Shown here: piece by piece, positions 51,241-64,000 of the stretch
Position numbering within the stretch: position 1 is the first letter of the stretch
How the letters are laid out: each line of letters opens with the position of its first letter
Source: Saccoglossus kowalevskii
Lineage: Eukaryota > Hemichordata > Enteropneusta > Harrimaniidae
Length of the DNA: 64,000 nt
Direction of reading: 5' to 3'
NCBI RefSeq assembly: GCF_000003605.2
Contig: NW_003115524.1
Location: 1-64,000, forward strand
The notes under the pieces: model-generated
Database searches by the model: none
Told to the model about the DNA's origin: nothing
What the model saw: the letters and a program-made list of their open reading frames with translations, nothing else
Program-made: the position numbers and the translations under genes

Positions 51241-54200
51241 AAAAATGAACATTCTTTTGGAGTAATCTACTTTAAATTAGAATATTTTTTGGGAAATGCA
51301 TGATTCCAATGGACAGCAAGATAATTTCAAATAATGTGTAAGTGAAAACAGAACAATCAGTGTAGATTATTAAATAGTTACGTTATATTGTAAAACACTA
51401 GATTTACAAATGGTGGACTGATATTCATCAATATAGGCAGTTTAATAAAGGTCAATTGTCTAAAACACATGGTATGAAAACGAAAAAAAAGAAATGAAAG
51501 AAAATGCTGGCAGACTGCACCAGGTAATGCCTTGAGGGATGCAATTAGGACCAGAACTGGGACACACCACGCTTTGGGTCTTAAGGATCTTGAAATTCGC
51601 AATCTTTCAAATCTTGAAACCTGTAGAGAGGGGAGATACAGGAGCCAAATATACCCTTGTCACGTGTTCAGTGAGGTGACATTGTAGAATCTGCAACTGA
51701 GCGCCAAGCATCAGGAGAAACTGGCTTTATATGGATACGATGTATGGGTAAATTTCGCTGGGAACACCAATCACAATTCCGATCAGCCTAACAATCTTGC
51801 GATCAATGATAGACAAAGCGCCCCCAAGGTAGGATTCACTCGCACTCGCATCCGATATAAAACTGATGACTATTTAAGTTATATTCCTATCGCCACATCC
51901 TATAACTGGATATGTGGTGAAATAATATATCAAGGTTTCGTTAATCTGAACAAGGTTATGTTCAATAATTGATGATAGTGATGATTGGACTTAATCATCA
52001 TGTCTCAGTCGGTGAAAGTATAAGCAATTATTCAAAAATAAAGATTTTATAATTAGTACAGAAAATAAGACAAATTGAAGGATAAGTGTCGATCAAAATA
52101 ATGTTAATGTTGTCACGTGGTGTAACCAAAAAATGAACATTCTTTTGGAGTACTAGTGCTTTAAATTAGGAATATTTATTGGGAAATGCATGATTCCAAT
52201 GGACAAGCAAGATAATTTCAAATAATGTGTAAGTGAAAACAGAACAATCAGTGTAGATTATTAAATAGTTACGTTATATTGTAAAACACTAGATTACCAA
52301 ATGGTGGACTGATATCCATCAATGTAGGCAGTTTAATAAAGGTCAATTGTCTAAAACGCATGGTATGAAAATGAAAAAAAAGAAATAAAAGAAAATGCTG
52401 GCAGACTGCACCAGGCAATGCCTTGAGGGATGCAATGAGGACCAGAACTGGGACACACCACGCTTTTGGGTCTTTAGGATCTTGAAATTCGCAATCTTTC
52501 AAATCTTGAAACCTGTAGAGAGGGGGAGATACAGCAGCCAAATATACCCTTGTCACGTGTTCAGGGCGGTGACTTTGTAGAATCTGCAACTGAGCGCCAA
52601 GCATCAGGAGAAACTGGCTTTATATGGATACGATGTACGGGTAAATTTTGCTGGGAACACCCAATCATAATTCAGATCAGCCAAACAATCTTGCGATCAA
52701 TGATAGACAAAGCGCCCCCAAGGTAGGATTCACTCGCACACGCATCCGATATAAAACAGATGACTATTTAAGTTATATTCCTATCACCACATCTTATAAG
52801 TGGATATGTGGTGACATAATATATCAAGGTTTCGTTAATCAGAACAAGGTTATGTTCAATAATTGATGATAGTGTTGATTGGACTTAATCATCATGTATC
52901 AGTCGGTGAAGGTAAAAGCAATTATTCAAAATTAAAGATTTCACAATTAGTACAGAAAATAGTACAAATTGAAGGATAAGTGTCAATCAAAATAAAGTTT
53001 ATGTTGTCACGTGCTGTAACCAAAAAATGAACATTCTTTTGGAATAATCGTGCCTTAAATTAGGAATATGTTTTGGGAAATGCATGATTCCAATGGACAA
53101 GCAAGATAATTTCAAATAATGTGTAAGTGAAAACAGAACAATCAGTGTAGATTATTAAATAGTTACGTTATATCGTAAAACACTAGATTTGCAAATGGTG
53201 GACTGATATTCATCAATGCAGGCAGTATAATAAAGGTCAATTGTCTAAAACACATGGTATGAAAACGAAAAAAAAGAAATAAAAGAAAATGCTGGCACAC
53301 TGCACCAGGCAATGCCTTGAGGGATGCAATGAGGACCAGAAATGGGACACACCACGCTTTAGGTCTTTAGGATCTTGAAATTCGCAATCTTTCAAATCTT
53401 GAAACCTGTAGAGAGGGGGAGATACAGCAGCCAAATATACCCTTGTCACGTGTTCAGGGCGGCGACTTTGCAGAATCTGCAACTGAGCGCCAAGCATCAG
53501 GAGAAACTGGCTTTATATGGATACGATGTACGGGACCACCAATCATAATTCAGATCAGCCAAAAAATCTTGCGAACAATGGTAGACAAAGCGCCCCCAAT
53601 GTAGGATTCACTCGCACTCGCATCCCATATAAAACTGATGACCAATTAAGTTATATTCCTATCACCACATCTTATAACTGGATATGTGATGACATAATAT
53701 ATCAAGGTTTTGTTAATCTGAACAAGGTTATGTTCAATAATTGATGATAGTGTTGATTGGACTTAATCATCATGTCTCAATCGGTGAAGGTATAAGAAAA
53801 TATTCAAAAAATAATATTTCATAATTTGTTGAGAAAATAAGACAAATTGTAGGATAAGTGTCGATCAAAATAATGTTAATGTTGTCACGTGGTGTAACCA
53901 AAAAATGAACATTCTTTGGGAGTACTAGTGCTTTAAATTAGGAATATTTTTTGGGAAATGCATGATTCCAATGGACAAGCAAGATAATTTCAAATAATGT
54001 GTAAGTGAAAACAGAACAATCAGTGTAGATTATTAAATAGTTACGTTATATTGTAAAATACTAGATTACCAAATGGTGGACTGATATCCATCAATGTAGG
54101 CAGTTTAATAAAGGTCAATTGTCTAAAAAACATGGTATGAAAACGAAAAAAAAGAAATAAAAGAAAATGCTGGCAGACTGCACCAGGCAATGCCTTGAGT

Positions 54201-57200
54201 GGTGCAATGAGGACCAGAACTGGGACACACCACGCTTTTGGGTCTTTAGGATCTTGAATTTCGCTATCTTTCAAATCTTGGAACCTGTTGAGAGGAGGAG
54301 ATACAGTAGCCAAATATACCTTTGTCACGTGTTCAGGGCGGTGACTTTGTAGAATCTGCAACTGAGCGCCAAGCATCAGGAGAAATTGGCTTTATATGGA
54401 TACGATGTACGGGTAAATTTTGCTGGGAACCCAAATCATAATTCAGATCAGCCAAACAATATTGCGAACAATGGTAGACAAAGCGCCCCCAATTTAGGAT
54501 TCACTCGCACTCGCATCCCATATAAAATTGATGACCAATTAAGTTATATTCCTATCACCACGTCTTATAACTGGATATGTGGTGACATAATATATCAAGG
54601 TTTCGTTAATCAGAACAAGGTTATGTTCAATAATTGATGATAGTGTTGATTGGACTTAATCATCATGTCTCAGTCGGTGAAGGTAAAAGCAATTATTCAA
54701 AATTAAAGATTTCATAATTAGTACAGAAAATAAAACAAATTGAAGGATAAGTGTCAATCAAAATAAAGTTTATGTTGTCACGTGCTGTAACCCAAAAATG
54801 AACATTCTTTTGGAATAATCTTGCCTTAAATTAGGAATATGTTTTGGGAAATGCATGATTCCAATGGACAAGCAAGATAATTTCAAATAATGTGTAAGTG
54901 AAAACAGAACAATCAGTGTAGATTATTAAATAGTTACGTTATATTGTAAAACACTAGATTTGCAAATGGTGGACTGATATTCATCAATGTAGGCAGTATA
55001 ATAAAGGTCAATTGTCTAAAACACATGGTATGAAAACGAAAAAAAAGAAATAAAAGAAAATGCTGGCACACTGCACCAGGCAATGCCTTGAGGGATGCAA
55101 TGAGGACCAGAACTGGGACACACCACGCTTTGGATCTTTAGGATCTTGAAATTCGCTATCTTTCAAATCTTGAAACCTGTAGAGAGGAGGAGATACAGTA
55201 GCCAAATATACCTTTGTCACGTGTTCAGGGCGGTCACTTTGTAGAATCTGCAACTGAGCGCCAAGCATCAGGAGAAACTGGCTTTATATGGATACGATGT
55301 ACAGGTAAATTTTGCTGGGAACACCAATCATAATTCAGATCAGCCAAACAATCTTGCGATCAATGATAGACAAAGCGCCCCCAAGGTAGGATTCACTCGC
55401 ACTCGCATCCGATATAAAACTGATGACTATTTAAGTTATATTCCTATCACCACAGCTTATAACTGGATATGTGGTGACATAATATATCAAGGTTTCGTTC
55501 ATCTGAACAAGGCTGTGTTCAATAATTGATGATAGTGTTGATTGGACTTAATCATCATGTCGCAGTCGGTGAAAGTATAAGCAATTATTCAAAAATAAAG
55601 ATTTCATAATTAGTACAGAAAATAAAACAAATTGAAGGATAAGTGTCAATCAAAATAAAGTTCATGTTGTCACGTGGTGTAACCAAAAAATGAACATTCT
55701 TATGGAGTAATCGTGCTTTCAATTAGGAATATTTTTTGGGAAATGCTTGATTCCAATGGACAAGCAAGATAATTTCAAATAATGTGTAAGTGAAAACAGA
55801 ACAATCAGTGTAGATTATTAAATAGTTAGGTTATATTGTAAAACACTAGATTACCAAATGGTGGACTGATATCCATCAATGTAGGCAGTTTAATAAAGGT
55901 CAATTGTCTAAAACACATGGTATGAAAACGAAAAAAAAAGAAATAAAAGAAAATGCTGGCAGACTGCACCAGGCAATGCCTTGAGGGATGCAATGAGGAC
56001 CAGAACTGGGACACACCACGCTTTGGGTCTTTAGGATCTTGAAATTCGCAATCTTTCAAATCTTGAAACCTGTAGAGAGGGGGGGATACAGCAGCCAAAA
56101 ATACCCTTGTCACGTGTTCAGGGCGGTGACTTTGTAGAATCTGCAACTGAGCGCCAAGCATCAGGAGAAACTGGCTTTATATGGATACGATGTACGGGTA
56201 AATTTTGCAGGGAACACCAATCATAATTCAGATCAGCCAAACAATCTTGCGATCAATGATAGACAAAGCACCCCCAAGGTAGGATTCACTCGCACACGCA
56301 TCAGATATAGAACACATGACTATTTAAGTTATATTCCTATCACCACATCTTATAACTGGACATGTGGTGACAAAATATATCAAGGTTTCGTTTATCTGAA
56401 CAAGGCTATGTTCAATAATTGATGATAGTGTTGATTGGACTTAATCATCATGTCTCAGTCGGTGAAAGTATAAGCAATTATTCAAAAATAAAGATTTCAT
56501 AATTAGTACAGTAAATAAGACAAATTGAAGGATAAGTGTCAATCAAAATAATGTTAATGTTGTCACGTGGTGTAACCAAAAAATGAACATTCTTTTGGAG
56601 TACTAGTGCTTTAAATTAGGAATATTTTTTGGGAAATGCATGATTCCAATGGACAAGCAAGATAATTTCAAATAATGTGTAAGTGAAAACAGAACAATCA
56701 GTGTAGATTATTAAATAGTTACGTTATATTGTAAAACAATAGATTACCAAATGGTGGACTGATATCCATCAATGTAGGCAGTTTAATAAAGGTCAATTGT
56801 CTAAAACGCATGGTATGAAAACAAAAAAAAGAAATAAAAGAAAATGCTGGCAGACTGCACCAGGCAATGCCTTGAGGGATGCAATGAGGACCAGAACTGG
56901 GACACACCACGCTTTTGGGTCTTTAGGATCTTGAAATTCGCAATCTTTCAAATCTTGAAACCTGTAGAGAGGGGGAAGATAGAGCAGCCAAATATAGCCT
57001 TGTCACGTGTTCAGGGCGGTGACTTTGTAGAATCTGCAACTGAGCGCCAAGCATCAGGAGAAACTGGCTTAATATGGATACGATGTACGGGTAAATTTTG
57101 CTGGGAACACCAATCATAATTCAGATCAGCCAAACAATCTTGCGATCAATGATAGACAAAGCGCCCCCAAGGTAGGATTCACTCGCACACGCATACGATA

Positions 57201-60200
57201 TAAAACAGATGACTATTTAAGTTATATTCCTATCACCACATCTTATAACTGGACATGTGGTGACATAATATATCAAGGTTTCGCTTATCTGAACAAGGCT
57301 ATGTTCAATAATTGATGATAGTGATGATTGGACTTAATCATCATGTCTCAGTCGGTGAAAGTATAAGCAATTATTCAAAAATAAAGATTTTATAATTAGT
57401 ACAGAAAATAAGACAAATTGAAGGATAAGTGTCGATCAAAATAATGTTAATGTTGTCACGTGGTGTAACCAAAAAATGAACATTCTTTTGGAGTACTAGT
57501 GCTTTAAATTAGGAATATTTATTGGGAAATGCATGATTCCAATGGACAAGCAAGATAATTTCAAATAATGTGTAAGTGAAAACAGAACAATCAGTGTAGA
57601 TTATTAAATAGTTACGTTATATTGTAAAACACTAGATTACCAAATGGTGGACTGATATCCATCAATGTAGGCAGTTTAATAAAGGTCAATTGTCTAAAAC
57701 GCATGGTATGAAAAAAAAAGAAGAAATAACAGAAAATGCTGGCAGACTGCACCAGGCAATGCCTTGAGGGATGCAATGAGGACCAGAACTGGGACACACC
57801 ACGCTTTTGGGTCTTTAGGATCTTGAAATTCGCAATCTTTCAAATCTTGAAACCTGTAGAGAGGGGGAGATACAGCAAACAAATATACCCTTGTCACGTG
57901 TTCAGAGCGGTGACTTTGTAGAATCTGCAACTGAGCGCCAAGCATCAGGAGAAACTGGCTTTATATGGATACGATGTCCGGGTAAATTTTGCTGGGAACA
58001 CCAATCATAATTCAGATCAGCCAAACAATCTTGCGATCAATGATAGACAAAGCGCCCCCAAGGTAGGATTCACTCGCACACGCATCCGATATAAAACAGA
58101 TGACTATTTAAGTTATATTCCTATCACCACATCTTATAACTGGACATTGGGTGACATAATATATCAAGGTTTCGTTTATCTGAACAAGGCTATGTTCAAT
58201 AATTGATGATAGTGATGATTGGACTTAATCATCATGTCTCAGTCGGTGAAAGTATAAGCAATTATTCAAAAATAAAGATTTTATAATTAGTACAGAAAAT
58301 AAGACAAATTGAAGGATAAGTGTCGATCAAAATAATGTTAATGTTGTCACGTGGTGAAACCAAAAAATGAACATTCTTTTGGAGTACTAGTGCTTTAAAT
58401 TAGGAATATTTATTGGGAAATGCATGATTCCAATGGACAAGCAAGATAATTTCAAATAATGTGTAAGTGAAAACAGAACAATCAGTGTAGATTATTAAAT
58501 AGTTACGTTATATTGTAAAACACTAGATTACCAAATGGTGGACTGATATCCATCAATGTAGCAGTTTAATAAAGGTCAATTGTCTAAAACCGCATGGTAT
58601 GAAAACAAAAAAAAAGAAATAAAAGAAAATGCTGGCAGACTGCACCAGGCAATGCCTTGAGGGATGCAATGAGGACCAGAACTGGGACACACCACGCTTT
58701 TGGGTCTTTAGGATCTTGAAATTCGCAATCTTTCAAATCTTGAAACCTGTATAGAGGGGGCAGCAGCCAAATATACCCTTGTCACGTGTTCAGGGCGGTG
58801 ACTTTGTAGAATCTGCAACTGAGCGCCAAGCATCAGGAGAAACTTGCTTTATATGGATACGATGTACGGGTAAATTTTGCTGGGAACACCAATCATAATT
58901 CAGATCAGCCAAACAATCTTGCGATCAATGATAGACAAAGCGCTCCCAAGGTAGGATTCACTCGCACACGCATCCGATATAAAACTGATGACTAATTAAG
59001 TTATATTCCTATCACCACGTCTTATAACTGGATATGTGGTGACATAATATATCAAGGTTTCGTTAATCAGAACAAGGTTATGTTCAATAATTGATGACAG
59101 TGTTGATTGGACTTAATCATCGTGTCTCAGTCGGTGAAGGTAAAAGCATTTATTCAAAATTAAAGATTTCATAATTAGTACAGAAAATAGGACAAATTGA
59201 AGGATAAGTGTCAATCAATATAAAGTTAATGTTGTCACGTGCTGTAAACAAAAAATGAACATTCTTTTGCAGTAATCGTGCTTTAAATTAGGAATATTTT
59301 TTGGGAAATGCATGATTCCAATGGACAAGTAAGATAATTTCAAATAATGTGTAAGTGAAAACAGAACAATCAGTGTAGATTATTAAATAGTTACGTTATA
59401 TTGTAAAACACTAGATTACCAAATGGTGGACTGATATCCATCAATGTAGGCAGTATAATAAAGGTCAATTGTCTAAAACACATGGTATGAAAACAAACAT
59501 AAGAAATAAAAGAAAATGCTGGCAGACTGCACCAGGCAATGCCTTGAGGGATGCAATGAGGACCAGAACTGGGACACACCACGCTTTTGGGTCTTTAGGA
59601 TCTTGAAATTCGCAATCTTTCAAATCTTGAAACCTGTAGAGAGGGGGAGATACAGCAGCCAAATACACTTGTCACGTGTTCAGGGCGGTGACTTTGTAGA
59701 ATCTGCAACTGAGCGCCAAGCACCAGGAGAAACTGGCTTTATATGGATACGATGTACGGGTAAATTTTGCTGGGAACACCAATCATAATTCAGATCAGCC
59801 AAACAATCTTGCGATCAATGATAGACAAAGCGCCCCCAAGGTAGGATTCACTCGCACTCGCATCCAATATAAAACTGATGACTATTTAAGTTATATTCCT
59901 ATCACCACATCTTATAACTGGATATGTGGTGACATAATATATCAAGGTTTCGTTTATCTGAACAAGGCTGTGTTCAATAATTGATGATAGTGTTGATTGG
60001 ACTTAATCATCATGTCGCAGTCGGTGAAAGTATAAGCAATTATTCAAAAATAAAGATTTCATAATTAGTACAGAAAATAAGACAAATTGAAGGATAAGTG
60101 TCGATCAAAATAATGTTAATGTTGTCACGTGGTGTAACCAAAAAATGAACATTCTTTTGCAGTACTAGTGCTTTAAATTAGGAATATTTTTTGGGAAATG

Positions 60201-60626
60201 CATGATTCCAATGGACAAGCAAGATAATTTCAAATAATGTGTAAGTGAAAACAGAACAATCAGTGTAGATTATTAAATAGTTACGTTATATTGTAAAACA
60301 CTAGATTACCTAATGGTGGACTGATATCCATCAATGTAGGCAGTTTAATGAATGTCAATTGTCTAAAACACATGGTATGAAAACAAAAAAAAGAAATAAA
60401 AGAAAATGCTGGCAGACTGCACCAGGCAATGCCTTGAGGGATGCAATGAGGACCAGAACTGGGACACACCACGCTTTTGGGTCTTTAGGATCTTGAAATT
60501 CGCAATCTTTCAAATCTTGAAACCTGTAGAGAGGGGGAGATACAGCAGCCAAATATACCCTTGTCACGTGTTCAGGGCGGTGACTTTGTAGAATCTGCAA
60601 CTGAGCGCCAAGCATCAGGAGAAACT
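51241..60626 (-). repeat. Inverted block 2 (11 monomers)
   Basis: Phase markers are at 51,711, 52,604, 53,497, 54,376, 55,268, 56,161, 57,054, 57,945, 58,833, ~59,723 and 60,615. Parts mirror the forward arm: 51.4-52.0 kb matches 28.33-28.97 kb, 52.65-52.87 kb matches 24.11-24.33 kb (both with an extra base giving AACACCCAATC on this strand), and 55.8-56.4 kb matches 17.9-18.5 kb. Units near 58.75 and 61.71 kb share a 5-bp loss in the pyrimidine tract (GGGGGCAGCAGCC). Confidence 0.9.
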
Positions 60627-60915
60627 TAATAATTTAATAAAGGTCAATTGTCTAAAACACATGGTATGAAAATGAAAAAAAAGAAGAAATATAAGAAAAA
60701 TGATAGCAGGCTGCACCAGGCAATGCTTTGATGGATGCAACTAGGACCAGAATTGGGAAACACCTCTCTTTGGGTCTTTAGGATCTTGAAATTCGCAATC
60801 TTTCAAACCTGTAGAGAGGGGAAATACAGCAGCCAGATACACCCTTGTCACGTGTTCAGGGCGGTGACATTGTAGAATCTGCAACTGAGCGCCAAGCATC
60901 AGGAGAAACTTGCTT
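60627..60915 (-). repeat. Out-of-phase partial unit and junction
   Basis: After CAGGAGAAACT (ending 60,626) the normal continuation GGCTTTATATGG is missing. A 6-base filler TAATAA follows, then TTTAATAAAGGTCAATTG, a position about 280 bp earlier in the monomer. The interval between phase markers is therefore 284 bp instead of ~890. The DNA after the junction belongs to the divergent type of 17.2-17.5 kb (inverted), not to the type before it. Two different subfamilies were joined out of register. Confidence 0.85.
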
Positions 60916-63900
60916 TATATGGATACGATGTGCGGGTAAATTTCGCTGGGAACACCAATCACAATTCAGATCAGCCAAACAATCTTGCGATCAATGATAG
61001 ACAAAGCGCCCCCAAGGTAGGATTCACTCGCACTCGCATCCGATATAAAACTGATGACTATTTAAGTTATATTCCTATCACCACATCTTATAACTGGATA
61101 TGTGGTGACATAATATATCAAGGTTTCGTTTATCTGAACAAGGCTGTGTTCAATAATTGATGATAGTGTTGATTGGACTTAATCATCATGTCGCAGTCGG
61201 TGAAAGTATAAGCAATTATTCAAAAATAAAGATTTCATAATTAATACAGAAAATAAGACAAATTGAAGAATAAGTGTCAATCAAAATAAAGTTCATGTTG
61301 TCACGTGGTGTAACCAAAAAATGAACATTATTTTGGAGTAATCATTCTTTAAATTAGGAATATATTTTGGGAAATGCATGATTGCAATGGACAAGCAAGA
61401 TAATTTCAAATAATGTGTAAGTAAAAACAGAACAATCAGTGTAGATTATTAAATAGTTACGTTATATTGTAGAACACTAGATTTGCAAATGGTGGACTGA
61501 TATTCATCAATGTAGGCAGTTTAATAAAGGTCAATTGTCTAAAACACATGGTATGAAAACAAAAAAAAGAAATAAAAGAAAATGCTGGCAGACTGCACCA
61601 GGCAATGCCTTGAGGGATGCAATGAGGACCAGAACTGGGACACACCACGCTTTTGGGTCTTTAGGATCTTGAAATTCGCAATCTTTCAAATCTTGAAACC
61701 TGTAGAGAGGGGGCAGCAGCCAAATATACCCTTGTCACGTGTTCAGGGCGGTGACTTTGTAGAATCTGCAACTGAGCGCCAAGCATCAGGAGAAACTTGC
61801 TTTATATGGATACGATGTACGGGTAAATTTTGCTGGGAACACCAATCATAATTCAGATCAGCCAAACAATCTTGCGATCAATGATAGACAAAGCGCTCCC
61901 AAGGTAGGATTCACTCGCACACGCATCCGATATAAAACTGATGACTAATTAAGTTATATTCCTATCACCACGTCTTATAACTGGATATGTGGTGACATAA
62001 TATATCAAGGTTTCGTTAATCAGAACAAGGTTATGTTCAATAATTGATGACAGTGTTGATTGGACTTAATCATCGTGTCTCAGTCGGTGAAGGTAAAAGC
62101 ATTTATTCAAAATTAAAGATTTCATAATTAGTACAGAAAATAGGACAAATTGAAGGATAGTGTCAATCATATAAGTTAATGTTGTCACGTGCTGTAAACA
62201 AAAATGAACATTCTTTTGGAGTACGAGTGCTTTAAATTAGGAATATTTTTTGGGAAATGCATGATTCCAATGGACAAGCAAGATAATTTCAAATAATGTG
62301 TAAGTGAAAACAGAACAATCAGTGTAGATTATTAAATAGTTACGTTATATTGTAAAACACTAGATTACCAAATGGTGGACTGATATCCATCAATGTAGGC
62401 AGTTTAATGAAGGTCAATTGTCTAAAACACATGGTATGAAAACAAAAAAAGAAATAAAAGAAAATGCTGGCAGACTGCACCAGGCAATGCCTTGAGGGAT
62501 GCAATGAGGACCAGAACTGGGACACACCACGCTTTTGGGTCTTTAGGATCTTGAAATTCGCAATCTTTCAAATCTTGAAACCTGTAGAGAGGGGGAGATA
62601 CAGCAGCCAAATATACCCTTGTCACGTGTTCAGGGCGGTGACTTTGTAGAATCTGCAACTGAATGCCAAGCATCAGGAGAAACTGGCTTTATATGGATAC
62701 GATATACGGGTAAATTTTGCTGGGAACACCAATCATAATTCAGACCAGCCAAACAATCTTGCGATCAATGATAGACAAAGCGCCCCCAAGGTAGGATTCA
62801 CTCGCACACGCATCCGAAATAAAACAGATGACTATTTAAGTTATATTCCTATCACCACATCTTATAACTGGACATGTGGTGACATAATATATCAAGGTTT
62901 CGTTTATCTGAACAAGGCTATGTTCAATAATTGATGATAGTGATGATTGGACTTAATCATCATGTCTCAGTCGGTGAAAGTATAAGCAATTATTCAAAAA
63001 TAAAGATTTCATAATTAGTACAGAAAATAAGACAAATTGAAGGATAAGTGTCTATCAAAATAATGTTAATGTTGTCACGTGGGTTAACCAAAAAATGAAC
63101 ATTCTTTTGGAGTACTAGTGCTTTAAATTAGGAATATTTTTTGGGAAATGCATGATTCCAATGGACAAGCAAGATAATTTCAAATAATGTGTAAGTGAAA
63201 ACAGAACAATCAGTGTAGATTATTAAATAGTTACGTTATATTGTAAAACACTAGATTACCAAATGGTGGACTGATATCCATCAATGTAGGCAGTTTAATA
63301 AAGGTCAATTGTCTAAAACGCATGGTATGAAAACAAAAAAATAAATAAAAGAAAATGCTGGCAGACTGCACCAGGCAATGCCTTGGGGGATGCAATGAGG
63401 ACCAGAACTGGGACACACCACGCTTTTGGGTCTTTAGGATCTTGAAATTCGCAATCTTTCAAATCTTGAAACCTGTAGAGAGGGGGAGATACAGCAGCCA
63501 AATATAGCCTTGTCACGTGTTCAGGGCGGTGACTTTGTAGAATCTGCAACTGAGCGCCAAGCATCAGGAGAAACTGGCTTTATATGGATACGATGTACGG
63601 GTAAATTTTGCTGGGAACACCAATCAAAATTCAGATCAGCCAAACAATCTTGCGATCAATGATAGATAAAGCGCCCCCAAGGTAGGATTCACTGGCACTC
63701 GCATCCGATATTAAACTGATGACTATTTAAGTTATATTCCTATCACCACATCTTATAACTGGACATGTGGTGACATAATATATCAAGGTTTCGTTTATCT
63801 GAACAAGGCTATGTTCAATAATTGATGATAGTGATGATTGGACTTAATCATCATGTCTCAGTCGGTGAAAGTATAAGCAATTATTCAAAAATAAAGATTT

Positions 63901-64000
63901 CATAATTAGTACAGAAAATAAGACAAATTGAAAGATAAGTGTCAATCAAAATAATGTTAATGTTGTCACGTGGTGTAACCAAAAAATGAACATTCTTTTG
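60916..64000 (-). repeat. Inverted block 3, to the end of the window
   Basis: Phase markers are at 60,899, 61,786, 62,673 and 63,564, with normal spacing of 887-891 bp. The unit near 61.7-62.2 kb is a close copy of the one near 58.75-59.25 kb (CATCGTGTCTCAG, GCTGTAAACAAAAA and GATGACAGTG shared). A few clustered base losses lie at about 62,155-62,210. The last unit is cut by the window edge. Confidence 0.9.

Larger units (their letters stand above)
44340..64000 (-). repeat. Inverted arm of the same satellite array (23 monomers)
   Basis: From 44,340 onward every landmark appears reverse-complemented (AGCGCCAAGCATCAGG, GTTACGTTATATTG, CATCATGTC and so on), so the array has changed strand. Marker positions (right end of the complemented ATG) run from 44,625 to 63,564, with spacing of 874-897 bp. 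The exception is one 284-bp interval at 60,615-60,899, where a partial unit is inserted. The arm contains the same subfamilies as the forward arm, including some rare variants otherwise seen only at particular places on the left. It runs off the end of the window, so its true length is unknown. Confidence 0.97.

Noticed and set aside
1-64000. CRISPR or phage-type repeat array
   Set aside because: The repeat unit is ~890 bp with no short repeat/unique-spacer alternation, and no cas-like or phage gene is present.

Overview
The window is almost entirely one long-period satellite DNA. About 73 head-to-tail copies of an AT-rich monomer of roughly 877-899 bp fill it (GC about one third, from hand counts on sample lines). 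I see no protein-coding gene, no rRNA, no CRISPR array and no bacterial or phage gene. A long-monomer satellite with higher-order structure, an assembly gap, and one foreign insert carrying RNA polymerase III-type A and B boxes all point to a eukaryotic chromosome, most likely centromeric, pericentromeric, subtelomeric or other heterochromatin. The species cannot be told from the sequence.

Layout. Positions 1-44,339 carry 50 monomers on the + strand. At 44,339/44,340 the array flips, and 23 monomers run on the - strand to 64,000. As a phase marker I use the ATG of TGATGCTTGGCGC, or its complement on the right. Marker spacing in the first ~28 kb alternates between ~877-884 and ~892-902 bp, mainly because of a 14-bp module that is present or absent. 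From 31.3 to 44.3 kb spacing is almost constant at 892 bp, so this stretch is much more homogenised. Nested dimeric higher-order repeats (about 1.78 kb) occur at 20.8-24.3, 29.5-31.3 and 36.2-42.8 kb. An almost exact one-monomer duplication lies at 34.4-36.2 kb.

Interruptions. (1) A 50-N gap lies at 28,278-28,327; the phase of the flanks shows it hides at least ~240 bp. (2) A foreign, GC-richer ~330-bp insert at 37,011-37,340 replaces ~474 bp of monomer. It has tRNA-like A and B boxes and ends in T6. (3) The strand-switch junction is at 44,339/44,340. (4) An out-of-phase junction at 60,627-60,632 leaves a ~284-bp partial unit.

Within the monomer I see a perfect 9-bp inverted repeat with a 13-nt loop, and two same-orientation CACGTGAC boxes placed almost exactly half a monomer apart. 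There is also a second small hairpin in one subfamily, a TATAAAG-like element and a long pyrimidine/T tract. Dyad symmetry plus a regularly spaced protein-site-like motif would suit a centromeric or otherwise structural satellite, but that is inference. The two arms share rare variants in inverted order at several different offsets. This indicates exchange or conversion across the inversion rather than one simple palindrome.
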